The notes beneath the pieces were generated by a model. The model ran no database searches and was not told where the DNA came from. It was given only the letters and a program-made list of their open reading frames with translations. Shown piece after piece: positions 1 through 13,453 of a stretch of DNA of 64,000 nucleotides (positions are counted from its first letter, which is position 1; each line of letters starts with the position of its first letter). Location: assembly GCF_900111155.1 (NCBI RefSeq), contig NZ_FOGG01000003.1, forward strand, positions 241,626-305,625. Direction: 5' to 3'. A program made the translations under genes and the position numbers. Source of the stretch: Pedobacter rhizosphaerae (GTDB lineage Bacteria > Bacteroidota > Bacteroidia > Sphingobacteriales > Sphingobacteriaceae).

Positions 1-3000
1 ACCAGCGTGTAGGTATTTTCTGGTGTACCCGCAGCCACATTTACTTTTCCAGTAGTTACATCTAAAGTAACATTTGGATTGCTGGTAGAGATCTGCGTTA
101 ATGAAACATTACTTAAAGTAGCAGCTACTCCATTATAGGTATCATTCCACAATACATTGCTAATGGCTACTCCTCCCGAAATTCCATTGATTGCTGCAGC
201 ATCATCAATTGCAACTAAAGCTGGTGCTGTAACCGTTATGGTAACACTAGCAGTTTTAATTTGACCCGGATTTAATTTATCTTCTATTTGATAAACTAAA
301 GTATAGGTTCCAGCCGGTGTATTTGGCGCTACATGAATTGCACCAGTACTTACATCAAGGTTTAAACCAGCATGTGTCGATGAAATCAATGTTAAAGTAA
401 CCTGGTTAAGGGTAGCAGGACTTGAACCATTGTATGTATCATTGGTTAATACATTTGCAACGGCAATCCCTCCGCTAAAGCCATTAGCGGTTCCGGTGTC
501 GCCATTGGCTGCCATAACAGGTGCCAAAACATTTACTGTAACGCTGGCCTGTTTGGTTTGGCCCGGATTCAATTTATCTTCAATCTGATATACAAGCGTA
601 TAAGTTCCAGCCGGTGTATTTGCTACAACGCTTACTTTTCCATTGGTAATATCTAAAGTTACATTTGGATGGGTACTAGAGATTTGAGTTAAATTAACAT
701 TAGTCAAAGTCGCCTGTACGCCATTGTAAAGGTCGTTCGCTAAAACATTAATAACCGCTGTTCCGCCGGCAAAGCCATTAGCAGAACCATTATCTAAAGT
801 AGCTAATAATGCCGGAGCCGATACACTAACCACAACTTCAGCTGTTTTAGTTTGGCCCGGGTTTAATTTATCCTCGATCTGATAAACTACAGTATATGTT
901 CCTGCTGGTGTATTTGGAGCCACATTTACTTTTCCGGTAGCTACATCAAGGCTCACTTTTGGACTGGTAGTTGAAATTTGGCTTAACACAACAGTTGCTA
1001 AAGAAGCTTGTGCTCCATTATAGCTGTCGTTAGCTAAAGCATCCGCTACTGCGGTTCCACCTACTAGTCCGTTTGCTGACCCCGAGTCATCAGCAGCGTT
1101 CATTACCGGAGCGGCTACGCTTACGGTTACGGTTGCTTGCTTGGTTTGACCGGGGTTTAATTTATCTTCAATTTGATAAACTACCGTATAATTTCCTGCT
1201 GGTGTATTTGGAGCAACATTTATTGCACCAGTAGTCACGTTTAGCGTTACACCATTATGGGTAGTTGAAACTTGAGTTAAAGTTACAGTACTTAAAGTAG
1301 CTGTTGATCCATTGTATGTATCATTTGATAATACATCCGAAATCGCTACACCGCCAATAAAACCATTTGCAGTACCATTGTCTGCATTGGCATCCATCAA
1401 AGGTGCATTTACAGTGACATTTACACTCGCTGTAGTTTTCTGTCCAGGGTTTAATTTGTCTTCAATCTGGTAAACTAAGGTGTAAATGCCTGCTGGTGTA
1501 TTTGGAGCAACATTAACCGCTCCCGTTGTAGGATCTATAGAGACACCATTATGAGTAGTCGATACCTGAGATAAAGTTACCCGACTTAAAGTTGCAGCTA
1601 CCCCATTGTATGTATCGTTTGTTAAAACATTAGTTACGGCTATCCCACCCGCAAAACCATTGGCAGAACCGTTATCGGTATTTGCTACTATAGCTGGTGC
1701 AGTAACATTTACGGTAACTGTAGCATTAGACGTTTGCGCTGGGTTAATTTTATCCTGAATCTGATAAACCAATGTATAGCTTCCTGCAGCGGTGTTGGCT
1801 GCAACATTTACCTTTCCTGTGGTTACATCCAAAGTTACTTTAGGATCAGAAGAAGAAACCAATGATAAGTTTACCTCCGCTAATGTTGCAGTAGCATTAT
1901 TATAAACATCGTTAACTAATACATTCGCAAGAACTGTTCCTCCTGCAAAGCCATTAACTGAACCGGCATCGTTAGTTGCTAATATACCTGGTTCAGTTAC
2001 GGTTACACTTACCGTTGCCTGTTTAACTTGTCCGGTATTTAATTTATCCTCAATTTGATAAACCACTTCATAAGTACCTGCGGCTGTTCCAGCGGCAACG
2101 TTTACTTTTCCGGAAGTTACATCTAAGGTTACCTTCGGATTGCTTGTTGAAACCTGAGTTAAATTCACCGTTGACAAGCTTGCCGCTACTCCGTTATAAG
2201 TATCATTGTTTAATACATTGGATACGGCCACGCCACCCTCAAATCCATTTACAGTTCCGTTGTCTGCAGTAGCAACAATTGCCGGCGCAGTTACCGTAAT
2301 GGTTACCGTTGCTGTGGTTTTCTGTCCTGGGTTTAACTTATCTTCTATTTGGTAAACCAAAGTATAGGTTCCTGCCGGAGTATTTGGCGCTACATTTATA
2401 GCTCCGCTAGTTGGATCAAGACTTACATTACTATGGGTAGAAGAAACCTGAGCTAAGGAAACCTGAGCCGTTGTAGCTGGATTACCATTGTAAGTATCGT
2501 TTACCAAAACATTTGGTACCGCCACGCCGCCCTCAAAGCCATTTGCAGTACCCAAATCCGAGGTAGCAATCATTGCAGGTGCGGTTACCGTAACTTCTAC
2601 ACGAGCCGTTTTAACTTGACCCGGATTTAATTTATCTTCTATTTGATAAACTACAGTATATATTCCTGCTGGTGTCCCAGGAGCAACGTTTACTTTGCCC
2701 GTAGCTGGATCTAAAGTTACTTTGGTATTTGATGTAGATAACTGACTTAAGTTAACTGCTGCTAACGAAGCCGGGTTTCCATTGTAAGTATCATTATTTA
2801 ATACATTAGCTACTGCTTCACCTCCCGAATAACCATTTGCATTACCAGTATCGTCATTTGCAGCCATTACTGGTGTAGTTACCGTTACCGTTACCACTGC
2901 TGTTTGTGTTAGTGTAGGGTTTAATTGATCAGCAATCTGATAAGTAAGTGTATATGATCCACCTTGAGTTCCAGCTGCTACGTTTACTTTTCCTGTTGAA

Positions 3001-6000
3001 GGATCCAAAGTTACTTTCGGATCAGAGGTAGAAACCTGCGTTAAAGTAACCGTAGTTAAGCTAGCTTGCAAACCATTATAAGTATCGTTAACCAGTACGT
3101 TATTTAATAGTGAACCACCCGTTACGCCATTTACTGAACCGGTATCATTATTGGCATCCATGGCCGGAGCAGCTACATTAACCGTTACGCTTGCCGTTTT
3201 AACCTGCGTAGGATTTAACTGATCTGCAATTTGATAAACCACAGTATAAGTTCCCGCTGGTGTTCCAGGAGCAACGTTTACTTTACCTGAAACAGGATCT
3301 AATACCACTTTAGGATTTGTAGTCGATAGCTGAGTTAAAGTAACCGTACTTAAGGTTGCCATCATGCCATTGTAAGTATCATTACTTAAAACATTTGCAA
3401 CAGCCGTTCCGCCATCATAACCATTAATACTACCTGCATCAGCATCGGCTGTCATTACAGGGGCTGCTACGGTTACGGTTACGGTAGCTGTTTTGGTTTG
3501 CGAGGCAATTGGGTTTACTTTATCTTCAATTTGATAAACTAAGGTATAATCTCCTGCAGGTGTTCCTGCAGCAACATTTACCTTTCCGGAAGTTACATCT
3601 AAAGTTACTTTTGTACTTGAAGCAGATAGCTGTGTTAAGTTTACTTGCGTCAACAAGGCTGTGTTACCATTATAACTATCGTTCCCCAATACATTAGTTA
3701 CGGCAGTGCCACCAGTAAAACCATTTATAGTTCCATTATCATCGCTGGCTGCAATAGATGGAGCGGTTACCGTAACTGTAATGCTGGCTTGTTTCGTTTG
3801 TCCCGGGTTTAATTTATCCTCAATCTGGTACACAACTGTATAAGTTCCGGCTGGTGTTCCTGCGGCTACATTTACACTTCCATTGCTTGGATCAAGGGTT
3901 ACTTTTGGCTGTGTAGTAGAAACCTGAGTTAAAGTAATATTTGATAAAGTAGCCGGATTTCCATTGTAAGTATCATTGGTTAATACATTGGGAACAGCTA
4001 CGCCACCGGTAAAACCGTTCGCAGTGCCATTATCCGCAGTGGCAACCATAGGTGCTGCATTAACAATAACCGTAGCGGTTGCCGTTTTAACTACCCCGGG
4101 ATTAACTTTATCCTCAATTCTGTAAACTACATTGTAGCTTCCTGCCGGAGTATTGGCAGCAATATTCACCTTACCCGTAGTAACATCAAGTGTTATTTTT
4201 GCATCGGAAGCTGAAACGAACGTAAGGTTAACCTCGGCAAGCGTTGCAGTATTTCCGTTATACTTATCGTTAGCTAAAACGTTTGCTATGGCGGTGCCAC
4301 CAGTTAAGCCATTAATGCTTTCGTTATCGTCATTGGCAATTAGCGGGGCAGCATCAACCCAAACGGTAACCGTTGCCTGCGTGCTTAGCGTTGGATTTAA
4401 TTGATCCGTAATTTTATAAATAAGCGTATAGTTAGCCGAAGGCGTGCCCACCGCTACATTCACTTTACCTGTAGCAGGATCTAAGGTTACTCTGCTGTCT
4501 GATGTAGAAACCTGCGACAAGCTTACATCAGATAAAGTAGCAGGATTACCATTATATTTATCGTTAGTCAGTACATTTATCACCGCTGTGCCTCCCGTAA
4601 AGCCATTAGCCGACCCATTATCAGCATTGGCGATCATTTCAGGTGCATCAACAGTTACCGTAACGCTAGCTGTTTTCTTATCTGTTGGATTTAATCTATC
4701 CGTAATCTGATAATTTAAAATGTAACTTCCTGCCTGAGTATTGGCCGCAACATTCACTTTACCTGTATTTACATCCAGGCTTACCTTCGGATTTGAAGTA
4801 GACAATTGGGCCAGACTTACCTCTGATAACGTAGCCGCAGTACCATTGTACGTATCATTCCATAATACATTAGATACTGCCTCTCCACCTGTTAATCCAT
4901 TAACAGAACCTGCATCATTAGAGGCTATCATACCCGGTAAATTAACAGTTACGGTTACTGTGGCTGTTTTGGTTAAAAGTGGATTTAATTTATCTGCAAT
5001 CTGATAAGTTAAAGTATAGTTGCCCGCTGGTGTGTTTGCAGCTACCTTCACATCTCCCGTATTTAAATCAAGGGTTACATTTGCATCTGAAGCGGAAACA
5101 AATGTTAAGTTTACATTACTTAATGTAGCTGCTGCACCATCATAAGTATCGTTAGATAAAACATTGGTTACAGCTGTTCCACCCTCAAAGCCATTAATGG
5201 CTCCGTTATCTGCATTGGCAGCCATAACTGGTGCAGTTACCGTAACCGTTGCTTCTGCCTGCGAAACCTTCGATGCATCTAGTAAATCAGTGATGGTATA
5301 AACTACTTTATAGGTACCTGCAGGCGTATTAGCTGCCACATTTACTTTACCTGTTGTAATATCCAGGTTAACCTTGGCATGCTCAGAAGAAACCTGGACA
5401 AGCTTAACATTGGTTAAAGTAGCTTGTTGTCCATTATTAACTTCATCATTGATGAGTACATTGTTTATTGCTGTACCTCCGTTTAACCCGCCAATTGAGC
5501 CTGAATCATTTTTGGCCAGGATTGCGCCACCACTTACCGTTACTGTAATTCTACCATTCGATGATTGTGTAACATCCAGCTTATCTACAATTTTATAATC
5601 AATGGTGTAAACTTTTGCGGGTGTATTTGCAGCTACATTAACAGCGCCTTTTGAAAGATCAATCGTGATTTTACCATTGCTATCATTGGCCACTTCCGAA
5701 AAAGTCACATCAGCTAAAGTTGCGCTATTAGCTATTCCATTGTATGTATCATTGCTTAATATATTAACAACAGCTTCTCCACCTGAGGTGTTAGTCGAGC
5801 CCGAATCGTTTTTAGCGACAATGGCACCATTGCTTACTGTTATTACAGCATCGGCTGATGAGGTTTTAGTTCCATCTAACTTATCGGTAATCGTATAATT
5901 AATGGTATAACTGCCTGCAGGTGTTCCGGTAGCTACAGTAACTTCTCCTGTTGTAGTGTTTAAAGTTACTTTTCCTGAGCTGTTATTACTGTTTTGGGTA

Positions 6001-7062
6001 ATCGTTACGTTAGAAGACGTAGCCGAATTCGCCACACCGTTATATGTATCGTTGTTCAATACTGAAGCAATTGCCTGCCCACCTGAAGTGGCGTTTGCAG
6101 AACCGGCATCTGCAACAGCGGTAATGGCACCATTGGTTACCGTCACTTTAGCATCTGCTGATGAGGTTTTAGTTCCATCCAACTTATCGGTAATCGTATA
6201 ATTAATGGTATAAGTGCCTACTGGTGTTCCGGCAGCTACAGTAACTTCTCCTGTTGTAGTGTTTAAAGTTACTTTCCCTAAACTGTTATTACTGTTTTGG
6301 GTAATCGTTACGTTAGAAGACGTAGCCGAATTCGCCACACCGTTATATGTATCGTTGTTCAATACTGAAGCAATTGCCTGCCCACCTGAAGTGGCGTTTG
6401 CAGAACCGGCATCTGCAACAGCGGTAATGGCACCGTTCGTTACTGTAACCGTAGCATCGGCCGATGAGCTTTTAGTCATCTCCAACTTATCGGTAATCGT
6501 ATAATTAATGGTATAAATACCTACTGGTGTTCCAGCAGCTACAGTAACTTCTCCTGTAGTAGTGTTTAAAGTTACTTTCCCTAAACTGTTATTACTGTTT
6601 TGGGTAATCGTTACATTAGAAGACGTAGCCGAATTCGCCACACCGTTATAGGTATCGTTGTTCAATACTGAAGCAATTGCCTGCCCACCTGAAGTGGCGT
6701 TTGCAGAACCGGCATCTGCAACAGCGGTGATGGCACCATTGGTTACCGTCACTTTAGCATCGGCTGATGAGGTTTTAGTTCCATCTAACTTATCGGTAAT
6801 CGTATAATTAATGGTATAAATGCCTACTGGTGTTCCGGCAGCTACAGTAACTTCTCCTGTTGTGGTGTTTAAAGTTACTTTTCCTAAACTGTTATTACTG
6901 TTTTGGGTAATCGTTACGTTAGAAGAGCTAGCCGAATTCGCCACACCGTTATATGTATCGTTGCTCAATACAGAAGCAATTGCCTGACCGCCCGAAGTTG
7001 CATTCGAAGTGCCTGCATCTGCAATTGCAGCAATGGCACCATTAGCTATGGTTACGGTCACT
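1..7062 (-). repeat. About 24 tandem adhesin repeat units, 294-303 bp each
   Basis: Equivalent codons recur about every 294-303 bp, always a multiple of three, for example near positions 317, 614, 908, 1202 and 1496. Each unit encodes a Thr/Val/Asn-rich Ig-like module with NDTYNG near the middle and (N/G)TPAG(T/I)YT near the end. Units near the window start use EDKLNPGQ; units nearest the N-terminus use TDKLDGTK. Confidence 0.9.
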
Positions 7063-10000
7063 GTAATCGGGTTAGAAACTACCCCACCCGATGTTAAGGT
7101 ATATTGATAAGTATCGGTTCCGATATAACCGTTAACAGGGGTATAAGTCACCGTACCATCGCTTTGAACAACTGCAGTGCCATGTGATCCAGTGGCCAAA
7201 ATGGTTACTGTTCCATTTGTAACTGCATCGTTTATTCTTACATCATAATTCTTCGGGGTATTGATTGAAGTACTAATATTATCGTTCTGGCCTGTAGGCT
7301 TAACAGTAATGGTAGCACTTTGATTAGATATGGTTTTAATGCATCCTTTATTATCATTAATGCTAATTAAATTATAAGTAAAAACACCAGCTGCGGCGGT
7401 AGATTGACTTACCGTTACCGAAGATAAACTGGTATTAATTACCTGGTTAGCACCACCATTAACGTTATAACTCAATGTAAAAGGAGCTGTGCCACTGGTT
7501 ATATTGAAGGTAATATTTGGATTTGAAGCACCAATATTAACTGTTGTTGAACCTGCAATATTTGCATCAGCTATTGGACTTACGCCAATTGCCAGTGTAC
7601 TGGCCGGGCTATTTCCACAACCGTTGGTTGCGATTACCGAAAGGGTACCGCCAGTTGCATTTGAAGCAAAAGTTAAAGATGCGGTATTGTTAGTGCTGCT
7701 GATCGTTACACCTGTACCACTGTAGCTCCAGATATAACCAGTAGCATCAGTAACAGCGGTAATCGAATAATTTTGACTTGAAGCAGGTGCACAAATTGCA
7801 GTATTTCCTGCTATCGTTCCTGGTGTAGCTGGTGCAGGACCAACCAATGTAGCCGAAGTAGCCGCCGATGGACAACCCGTATTCGTTACCGTAATGTTGG
7901 TGTAAGATCCAGCCGATAGATTATTCATGCTCACCGAATTGGAAGACGCAACTTGAACAATAGCCGTTTGGGCTACCCCTCCTTTATTATAGTTAATGGT
8001 ATAACTCACACCATTGGTTAAACCACCAAATACAATCTTTCCGTTAGTACCCAAACAAGTAGTCGGGTTAGTTGGTGTGGTACTGCTAATTATTGGTGTT
8101 CTGGTAACACCAATAACTAATGTAGAAGCAGTGCTGTTACCACAACTATTGGTTGCAATAACCGAGAGTGTACCGCCGCTTGCGTTTGCAGCAAAAGTTA
8201 AAGATGCCGTATTGTTACTGCTATTGATAGTCACTCCCGTGCCACTGTAGCTCCAGGTATAACCGGTAGCATCAGCAACGGTAGTGATCGAATAATTTTG
8301 ATTTGAAGCAGGGGCACAAATTGCCGCATTTCCGCTTATTGCTCCTGGCGCAGCTGGTGCAGGACCAACCAAAGTAGCCGAAGTAGCTGCAGAAGCACAA
8401 CCGGTATTCGTTACCGTAATATTGGTATAAGATCCTGCTGACAGGTTGTTAATGGTTACCGCATTGAAAGCAGCGACTTGAACAATAGCCGTTTGGGCAA
8501 CACCTCCTTTGCTGTAATTAATGGTATAACTTACACCATTCGTTAATCCGCCTAACACAATCTTTCCGTTTGTACCTAAGCAGGTAGTCGGGTTGGTTGG
8601 CGTAGTGCTGGTAATTACAGGTGTAGTCGTAATTACTTTACTACCGTTCATTGAGACAGTACAACTCGTAGAAGCATTTGTCGCAACAACCGTATAATCG
8701 CCTGCTGTTGTAGTAGCAGGAAAAGTAATTATATTGCCGGTACCTGCAACAACAGAACCTACATTGGTATTATCTCTTTTTAGCTGATAATTAACACCAC
8801 TTTGGCTTCCATCTAGTCCAATAACAGTACTGGTTCCGGTACTACATAAAGAACCCGAAGCAGTTATATTGAATACTGTAGGTAATGGATTAACTGTAAC
8901 ATTAACAGCATCAGACATTGGGCTTGAACAGGTACTATTTCCACCTACAACACTATAACTACCTGAACTGGTTGCACTATAGGTTTCTGCCGTAGCACCA
9001 GAAATTAACACACCATTTCTATACCATTGATAAACAGTTACCCCTCCGGTACTGGATGAGGTTAAAGTAACTACAGATCCGGCACAAACTGCCGAAGGTG
9101 TACTCGGAGAAATGGTTCTTTTTGCAGGTGCTGTTCCATTAACAGTCACCGTCCATTGTCTTCTTTCTGCAGATATACATCCTCCTGCACTTACCGTCTG
9201 AATATAATAGCTAGTAGTAGTGGTTAATGCGGGAGTAGTAAAAGGTAAGGTTCCCAGATAATTTCCGTTGGTTGGATCAGAATATACGTGGTAAGTGTTG
9301 TTAGCATTATAACCCTGTATCAAATTACTCGTCAACGTTGCGGTACTTCCAGAACAAACGGTTTGCCCGGTGATAGACGATGGACTAGTCGGTACAGTAT
9401 TAGAATTGGTTAAAACTACATCATCAGTAAAAGTTCCGCAACTACCTCCAGATATAGTCCATCTCAAGGTAACGCTTGAACCTGCATTAAGCCCGGTAAC
9501 AGTAGTGGTATTACTCGAAGGAGTTGTGATCACAGCTCCATTTGCCGCCCCAACAATGCTCCAGCTTCCGGTATTCGTGGCTGTAGCGTTCGCAGTCATG
9601 GTGAATGTACCGCTATTACAATTGATTTTATCTACTCCTGCATTTGCACTGTTAGCAATTACATTAACGGTAACCGTAGCACGGGGTCCCTCACAACTGC
9701 CATTAGTCTGACTTACATAATATAAAAATGTTCCACCCTGTGTTCTGCTAGGTACCGGTGCATTCGCACTTCCTACTCCACCCGAATTCGTATAATAAAG
9801 AAGCGAGTAAGCCGGGTCTGTTGTTGTAGCAGTTATCGCTGTTGCAGATTGTGTAGGGTGTTGACAATAATTATATACCGCCGGTGATACATTTGGAGCA
9901 ACAGATGGTGCCACTACAGCTGTATTTGAAGAACTATTATTAGTTGTATTTCCTTCCACATTAACAGGCGTAGCTGTGTCATCAGTATAAGAAACAGCTG

Positions 10001-11780
10001 CGGTATTTGTATACGATGTAGTTCCAGAAGGAGCTTTCAAAGTCATTGTAATGGGATTCGCATCGGTAATACCCGCCCCTAAAGCCACGTTCGACTTATA
10101 AAAGGTGTAAGTTCTGGCGTTAGGTGCCGTTCCCGTAATAACAGGGCCGGTCCAGCCAGCGTGGCTTTCACTTACTACCGTATAGTTGGCAGGAACACTA
10201 ACATTTACACTGTATCTCCGGTTTGTGGTAGTGGTTGCTGTTGAAGCCGACAAATTAGTAACCGTGTAGGTGTAGGTATTTCCATTAGTTAAATCCAAAC
10301 AAGGATTGTTAATAGTAGAATTGAGCGTTAAATCTACACCTGATGAATAAATCGGAGTTTCAACAATAGAGGTATTATTATCTAAGTCCTGATCAGTAAT
10401 ATCAGTCGGCATCACCACCACCTTATTCAGAATTTTATTCCCAACAGGCATGGTTGCTCCTGCCTTGAAAGTACCGTTCACGGTAATTGTACCCGTAGAA
10501 TTCTTGGCCAGGTTTAATGTGGCAGCAAAGTTGTTTGCAGCAGAGGAAGAAGGCATTAAAGTTCCTCCGCTAAAGCCCGAATAACTAATGCTGTTTATCG
10601 AATAATCTGATACAGGATAAACTGCTCCGTCAGCATTCTTAAGGGTATCTGTTAAATTGATATTGAACAAATCTGCCTGAGTATCGTTCACTACATCAAT
10701 TTTATAATTATAATTTTGATTTGTACCTAAGGTTAGTGAGTTCTGAGTAGTTGTTTTTACCGCTCGAATATTCCCTGGTGTAGTTACCAGCAAGTTCCTG
10801 ATCTCATGAAAGTTGATTCCACCACCAGTAGATGCGGCAAAACCCAGTTTTAAGTACTGCGGCGGAGCTGTCGTAGTCGTATATCTTAACAATTCCTGGA
10901 ATTGCCCATTTGGAGTCTTAGTCCATCTAACAATAATTTCATATAAACCATTTACAGGTGTAATTTCGACCTGAACACGTCTGTAAAAAACAGCATCAGT
11001 TGGCCTGGTACCGGTTAGTGTATTATAATCCAATTCATCCGCAGTAGAATTTGTATTTAACTGTATCCCAGTCAAATATTTATTGGTTGGTTCTATTCCA
11101 TTAACCGTTAATGGACCCGGATTAGAGGTAGTTGGTCCTCTCATCACTACAGAGTTTGGCAACAAGCCTGAACCACCATTTCTACCTTCAGTAGCATTTG
11201 AAAAGTTCCCGTACTCATCTAATCCTATCCCTACATATCCACCTGCTAAACCAGTACTTACTGGCGATGAACCACCTGTATTTGGTGCATAGCCCAATGA
11301 TCCGCCTAATCCCCCTAAAGAAAAGGTAGAATTAGCATCGAATAGGAAAATACCAATACCATCAGCACCATTATAGCTATCACTATTGGTACGCCATGTC
11401 TTATATTCAAAATCGACTAATACACCAAGTGTAGTTGGAAAAGATTTATTGACATATGCATACCCTTTTTGATCTCCCAATCCCTTAGTTAGCCTCAGCC
11501 AACCGTTCCCATTCGGATCATCCCGTCCGGAAGTAAGGTAAGCTGTTCCCTGAGAACCACCTCCTCCCCCTAAAACAATGCCATTGGCATTACTGCCTTT
11601 AAAATTCTCAACGATGGTAAATTGAGCAGATACTGGTGCTAAGTTCGATACAATCAAAAAAAGTAAAACTGATAGCACACGAAAAACTAACTTAAAGCTA
11701 AACTTAGTTGAGCTCGTATTTGTTGGGTTGCTCAAAAATGATCGTGTGAGGCCACACGAATAAAGTAAAATTTTATTCAT
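1..11780 (-). CDS. Giant secreted repeat adhesin, L-type lectin/DUF11/Ig-like (3' end outside window)
   Basis: The minus frame is open from ATG 11780-11778 to the window edge, giving at least 3926 codons; the C-terminus lies beyond position 1. Residues 1-53 form a long signal region with a hydrophobic core near 31-50, ending VSAQ. Residues about 54-290 look like an L-type lectin-like domain ([25 protein letters not shown]). One or two DUF11-like modules follow, then Cys-containing SprB/Ig-like modules to about residue 1550, a Big_9-like unit ([13 protein letters not shown]), and about 24 tandem repeats with the core NDTYNG and the end motif [18 protein letters not shown] infer a cell-surface or type IX-secreted adhesin. 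A C-terminal sorting domain cannot be seen. The start is supported by the signal peptide directly after it. The domain names are from pattern recognition. Confidence 0.9.
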   Translation of the reverse strand, partial: MNKILLYSCGLTRSFLSNPTNTSSTKFSFKLVFRVLSVLLFLIVSNLAPVSAQFTIVENFKGSNANGIVLGGGGGSQGTAYLTSGRDDPNGNGWLRLTKGLGDQKGYAYVNKSFPTTLGVLVDFEYKTWRTNSDSYNGADGIGIFLFDANSTFSLGGLGGSLGYAPNTGGSSPVSTGLAGGYVGIGLDEYGNFSNATEGRNGGSGLLPNSVVMRGPTTSNPGPLTVNGIEPTNKYLTGIQLNTNSTADELDYNTLTGTRPTDAVFYRRVQVEITPVNGLYEIIVRWTKTPNGQFQELLRYTTTTAPPQYLKLGFAASTGGGINFHEIRNLLVTTPGNIRAVKTTTQNSLTLGTNQNYNYKIDVVNDTQADLFNINLTDTLKNADGAVYPVSDYSINSISYSGFSGGTLMPSSSAANNFAATLNLAKNSTGTITVNGTFKAGATMPVGNKILNKVVVMPTDITDQDLDNNTSIVETPIYSSGVDLTLNSTINNPCLDLTNGNTYTYTVTNLSASTATTTTNRRYSVNVSVPANYTVVSESHAGWTGPVITGTAPNARTYTFYKSNVALGAGITDANPITMTLKAPSGTTSYTNTAAVSYTDDTATPVNVEGNTTNNSSSNTAVVAPSVAPNVSPAVYNYCQHPTQSATAITATTTDPAYSLLYYTNSGGVGSANAPVPSRTQGGTFLYYVSQTNGSCEGPRATVTVNVIANSANAGVDKINCNSGTFTMTANATATNTGSWSIVGAANGAVITTPSSNTTTVTGLNAGSSVTLRWTISGGSCGTFTDDVVLTNSNTVPTSPSSITGQTVCSGSTATLTSNLIQGYNANNTYHVYSDPTNGNYLGTLPFTTPALTTTTSYYIQTVSAGGCISAERRQWTVTVNGTAPAKRTISPSTPSAVCAGSVVTLTSSSTGGVTVYQWYRNGVLISGATAETYSATSSGSYSVVGGNSTCSSPMSDAVNVTVNPLPTVFNITASGSLCSTGTSTVIGLDGSQSGVNYQLKRDNTNVGSVVAGTGNIITFPATTTAGDYTVVATNASTSCTVSMNGSKVITTTPVITSTTPTNPTTCLGTNGKIVLGGLTNGVSYTINYSKGGVAQTAIVQVAAFNAVTINNLSAGSYTNITVTNTGCASAATSATLVGPAPAAPGAISGNAAICAPASNQNYSITTVADATGYTWSYSGTGVTINSSNNTASLTFAANASGGTLSVIATNSCGNSTASTLVIGVTRTPIISSTTPTNPTTCLGTNGKIVFGGLTNGVSYTINYNKGGVAQTAIVQVASSNSVSMNNLSAGSYTNITVTNTGCPSAATSATLVGPAPATPGTIAGNTAICAPASSQNYSITAVTDATGYIWSYSGTGVTISSTNNTASLTFASNATGGTLSVIATNGCGNSPASTLAIGVSPIADANIAGSTTVNIGASNPNITFNITSGTAPFTLSYNVNGGANQVINTSLSSVTVSQSTAAAGVFTYNLISINDNKGCIKTISNQSATITVKPTGQNDNISTSINTPKNYDVRINDAVTNGTVTILATGSHGTAVVQSDGTVTYTPVNGYIGTDTYQYTLTSGGVVSNPITVTVTIANGAIAAIADAGTSNATSGGQAIASVLSNDTYNGVANSASSSNVTITQNSNNSLGKVTLNTTTGEVTVAAGTPVGIYTINYTITDKLDGTKTSSADAKVTVTNGAITAVADAGSANATSGGQAIASVLNNDTYNGVANSATSSNVTITQNSNNSLGKVTLNTTTGEVTVAAGTPVGIYTINYTITDKLEMTKSSSADATVTVTNGAITAVADAGSANATSGGQAIASVLNNDTYNGVANSATSSNVTITQNSNNSLGKVTLNTTTGEVTVAAGTPVGTYTINYTITDKLDGTKTSSADAKVTVTNGAITAVADAGSANATSGGQAIASVLNNDTYNGVANSATSSNVTITQNSNNSSGKVTLNTTTGEVTVATGTPAGSYTINYTITDKLDGTKTSSADAVITVSNGAIVAKNDSGSTNTSGGEAVVNILSNDTYNGIANSATLADVTFSEVANDSNGKITIDLSKGAVNVAANTPAKVYTIDYKIVDKLDVTQSSNGRITVTVSGGAILAKNDSGSIGGLNGGTAINNVLINDEVNNGQQATLTNVKLVQVSSEHAKVNLDITTGKVNVAANTPAGTYKVVYTITDLLDASKVSQAEATVTVTAPVMAANADNGAINGFEGGTAVTNVLSNDTYDGAAATLSNVNLTFVSASDANVTLDLNTGDVKVAANTPAGNYTLTYQIADKLNPLLTKTATVTVTVNLPGMIASNDAGSVNGLTGGEAVSNVLWNDTYNGTAATLSEVSLAQLSTSNPKVSLDVNTGKVNVAANTQAGSYILNYQITDRLNPTDKKTASVTVTVDAPEMIANADNGSANGFTGGTAVINVLTNDKYNGNPATLSDVSLSQVSTSDSRVTLDPATGKVNVAVGTPSANYTLIYKITDQLNPTLSTQATVTVWVDAAPLIANDDNESINGLTGGTAIANVLANDKYNGNTATLAEVNLTFVSASDAKITLDVTTGKVNIAANTPAGSYNVVYRIEDKVNPGVVKTATATVIVNAAPMVATADNGTANGFTGGVAVPNVLTNDTYNGNPATLSNITLTQVSTTQPKVTLDPSNGSVNVAAGTPAGTYTVVYQIEDKLNPGQTKQASITVTVTAPSIAASDDNGTINGFTGGTAVTNVLGNDSYNGNTALLTQVNLTQLSASSTKVTLDVTSGKVNVAAGTPAGDYTLVYQIEDKVNPIASQTKTATVTVTVAAPVMTADADAGSINGYDGGTAVANVLSNDTYNGMMATLSTVTLTQLSTTNPKVVLDPVSGKVNVAPGTPAGTYTVVYQIADQLNPTQVKTASVTVNVAAPAMDANNDTGSVNGVTGGSLLNNVLVNDTYNGLQASLTTVTLTQVSTSDPKVTLDPSTGKVNVAAGTQGGSYTLTYQIADQLNPTLTQTAVVTVTVTTPVMAANDDTGNANGYSGGEAVANVLNNDTYNGNPASLAAVNLSQLSTSNTKVTLDPATGKVNVAPGTPAGIYTVVYQIEDKLNPGQVKTARVEVTVTAPAMIATSDLGTANGFEGGVAVPNVLVNDTYNGNPATTAQVSLAQVSSTHSNVSLDPTSGAINVAPNTPAGTYTLVYQIEDKLNPGQKTTATVTITVTAPAIVATADNGTVNGFEGGVAVSNVLNNDTYNGVAASLSTVNLTQVSTSNPKVTLDVTSGKVNVAAGTAAGTYEVVYQIEDKLNTGQVKQATVSVTVTEPGILATNDAGSVNGFAGGTVLANVLVNDVYNNATATLAEVNLSLVSSSDPKVTLDVTTGKVNVAANTAAGSYTLVYQIQDKINPAQTSNATVTVNVTAPAIVANTDNGSANGFAGGIAVTNVLTNDTYNGVAATLSRVTLSQVSTTHNGVSIDPTTGAVNVAPNTPAGIYTLVYQIEDKLNPGQKTTASVNVTVNAPLMDANADNGTANGFIGGVAISDVLSNDTYNGSTATLSTVTLTQVSTTHNGVTLNVTTGAINVAPNTPAGNYTVVYQIEDKLNPGQTKQATVTVSVAAPVMNAADDSGSANGLVGGTAVADALANDSYNGAQASLATVVLSQISTTSPKVSLDVATGKVNVAPNTPAGTYTVVYQIEDKLNPGQTKTAEVVVSVSAPALLATLDNGSANGFAGGTAVINVLANDLYNGVQATLTNVNLTQISSTHPNVTLDITNGKVSVVANTPAGTYTLVYQIEDKLNPGQTKQASVTVNVLAPVMAANGDTGTANGFSGGIAVANVLTNDTYNGSSPATLNQVTLTLISSTHAGLNLDVSTGAIHVAPNTPAGTYTLVYQIEDKLNPGQIKTASVTITVTAPALVAIDDAAAINGISGGVAISNVLWNDTYNGVAATLSNVSLTQISTSNPNVTLDVTTGKVNVAAGTPENTYTL
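5840..7062 (-). repeat. Near-identical 303-bp repeat block inside the adhesin
   Basis: The landmark gtgttcc falls at 5921, 6224, 6527 and 6830, and gaattc at 6025, 6328, 6631 and 6934: exactly 303 bp each time. The DNA of these four units is almost the same, with scattered single substitutions, while other units differ widely at the DNA level. This suggests recent duplication or gene conversion. Confidence 0.9.
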
Positions 11781-12588
11781 ACACGGGATGTTAATGAAGA
11801 TCACGCAGCATAGGGATGATGCAGACAACAATTTTTTGTAATTGCCTGCTTTTTCACGCTGTATTAAAAACTAGGTTCAAGAGCGCAGAAGAGAAGACAA
11901 ATATTATGGCTCAAAGATAATATTCAAAGATGTATTTTTAATCAATAACGTTTCAAATTTGTAGTTTTAATAATACAATTAGATTTTTTTTTGACAATTA
12001 TCATTAAGTAATTATTGCTGATTACACAGGGATGACGATTGGTGCATGCGAGTTCCCAAATCTGTTGACATTAATCAAACCCACACACAACCTTCAGTTG
12101 TAGATGTTCTGCACAGCTGCTCAAAAAATGATAATAAGCTGACCAACTGACTATAAACGAACAATTCTTTTGACCAGCACAGAAAAACTGCTGTAAAAGC
12201 ATTTTCAGAAGTAAAAATATTTTTTATGGGTGAAATATTTATGACAGCTCATGGCTGAAGTTATCCAGGTTTTGGGAATCAAAAATCAGGTTTTAAATTT
12301 CGAATTCCTTACTATGGTAACTGAATATTGATTTCTTTAAAGATTGACAGACAAAATCGTATCGTTTAATAGCTGTTATTAGTTATTTTAATTATCTAAA
12401 AGATCATACATCAAGTAAAAGTTAACCTACTTATTTCAATGCAATTGTCTTTTTTGAAAAATAAGTCAGTGTAGAACCAGGCGAAAAAATTAGCTTATTT
12501 TAAAGTTCGTAGTACATTAAAATTAGTCAAAAGTAAATTTGATAAACTATTTACTCAACCAATTGTTCTTTGAATAAGAATAGGTATT
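11781..12588. other. 808-bp intergenic region between adhesin and small hydrophilic gene
   Basis: This AT-rich stretch is divergent between the adhesin (minus) and the 62-residue ORF (plus). It holds a candidate adhesin promoter (11912-11945) and an isolated TAAATTTG (-7-like) at 12534-12541, about 48 nt before the ATG at 12589. I see no convincing gene or RNA in the rest. Confidence 0.5.
11912..11945 (-). promoter_or_regulatory. Candidate Bacteroidota promoter of the adhesin
   Basis: Minus-strand -7 box TATCTTTG (11919-11912) matches TAnnTTTG. A TTG at 11945-11943 lies 23 nt upstream, at the long end of the accepted spacing. It predicts a leader of roughly 125 nt before the ATG. Confidence 0.35.
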
Positions 12589-12777
12589 ATGGAAAGTAAG
12601 AAAGAAAAATCAGAAGCGGAAGACCAGAAGAAGACAACTGGCACATCGAAGGAAAAGGCAACTTTTGATCAGAATGGAAAGGGTGCCTCGGATAAATATG
12701 GAGAGGCGGGAGAGTCATCTAATGAATCAGGAGATGAAGATGGCCCTGGAACTACCAATAAGCACAGGGAAAAATAG
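12589..12777 (+). CDS. Small highly charged hydrophilic protein, unknown function
   Basis: Predicts 62 residues rich in Lys, Glu, Gly, Ser and Asp, with no hydrophobic segment and no Cys, so probably a disordered cytoplasmic protein. Support for a real gene: a TAAATTTG -7-like box at 12534-12541, and a strong hairpin (12782-12810) directly after the stop. I do not recognise a family. Low-complexity stress-related or DNA-associated proteins have similar composition, but that is only a guess. Confidence 0.55.
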   Translation: MESKKEKSEAEDQKKTTGTSKEKATFDQNGKGASDKYGEAGESSNESGDEDGPGTTNKHREK

Positions 12778-12781
12778 AAAA

Positions 12782-12810
12782 GATAAAAAGAGCCGTTAAC
12801 TCTTTTTATC
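12782..12810. terminator. Bidirectional terminator between convergent genes
   Basis: GATAAAAAGAG (12782-12792) and CTCTTTTTATC (12800-12810) form a perfect 11-bp stem with a 7-nt loop. It directly follows the small ORF and overlaps the last codons of the response regulator gene on the other strand. Confidence 0.75.
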
Positions 12811-13453
12811 TTTCGTAGATGCTCATCTTTTCAGCGAGTTCTATAATACTTTTTATCTTTAACTTTTGAAAAAGCCTTAATTTATAAGTACTTACGGTAC
12901 CCATTTGTAAATTAAGCTGATTGGAAATTTCAAGTACCCCTACTCCTTTAGTCAGTAATTCTGCAACCTCCAGCTCTCTTCCCGAAAGTTTGGTAAACGG
13001 ATTGTCAACATCATTTCCTAAAATACTGTTGAACATATTTTCTTTAACATTTCTGCTAGAATATCTGCTTCCCGCCAAAATCGTTGTGATGGCTGTAACA
13101 ATCTCAGATTCTTCTGCATTTTTAGTTAAGTAACCAGAAGCACCCGATTTTAAATAAGGAACAGCATAAATATTTTCGTTCAAGGAAGAAAATACTAAGA
13201 TCTTCGCATTAGGTTGAATTTGCTTTAACTGTTCAATAACTTTCAGATTATTACCACCCGGCAAGTTAACATCAATAATGATTAAACTTGGCGACTTCTC
13301 TGTTTCTACTAATGCCTCTTCTAAAGTAGAAGCGCCTATAATTTCAACACCAGGCCAAAAGTCAGAAATTAAACTTTTTAACCCTCTCCTGATAATTTCA
13401 TGATCATCGGCGATAAGGACCGTAAATGTGCTTACTGCATTTTTTGCTTTCAT
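12806..13453 (-). CDS. Response regulator, REC plus LuxR-type HTH (NarL/FixJ family)
   Basis: The protein has 215 residues. The receiver domain covers about residues 9-125, with the acidic pair D16-D17, phosphoacceptor D61 in IIIDVNLPGG, S89 at the switch position and K111 in GYLTKNA. A LuxR-type helix-turn-helix covers about 150-210 (LSGRELEVAELL, then ISNQLNLQMGTVSTYKLRLF). It should bind DNA when phosphorylated by a histidine kinase. No kinase is adjacent; the nearest is at 48 kb. The preceding 760 bp carry no gene, so it is probably monocistronic. Target genes are unknown. Confidence 0.92.
   Translation of the reverse strand: MKAKNAVSTFTVLIADDHEIIRRGLKSLISDFWPGVEIIGASTLEEALVETEKSPSLIIIDVNLPGGNNLKVIEQLKQIQPNAKILVFSSLNENIYAVPYLKSGASGYLTKNAEESEIVTAITTILAGSRYSSRNVKENMFNSILGNDVDNPFTKLSGRELEVAELLTKGVGVLEISNQLNLQMGTVSTYKLRLFQKLKIKSIIELAEKMSIYER

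Noticed and set aside
3509..8250. Many plus-strand ORFs of 60-113 codons opposite the adhesin
   Set aside because: They recur with the adhesin repeat period and are antisense shadows; no promoter or start context supports them.
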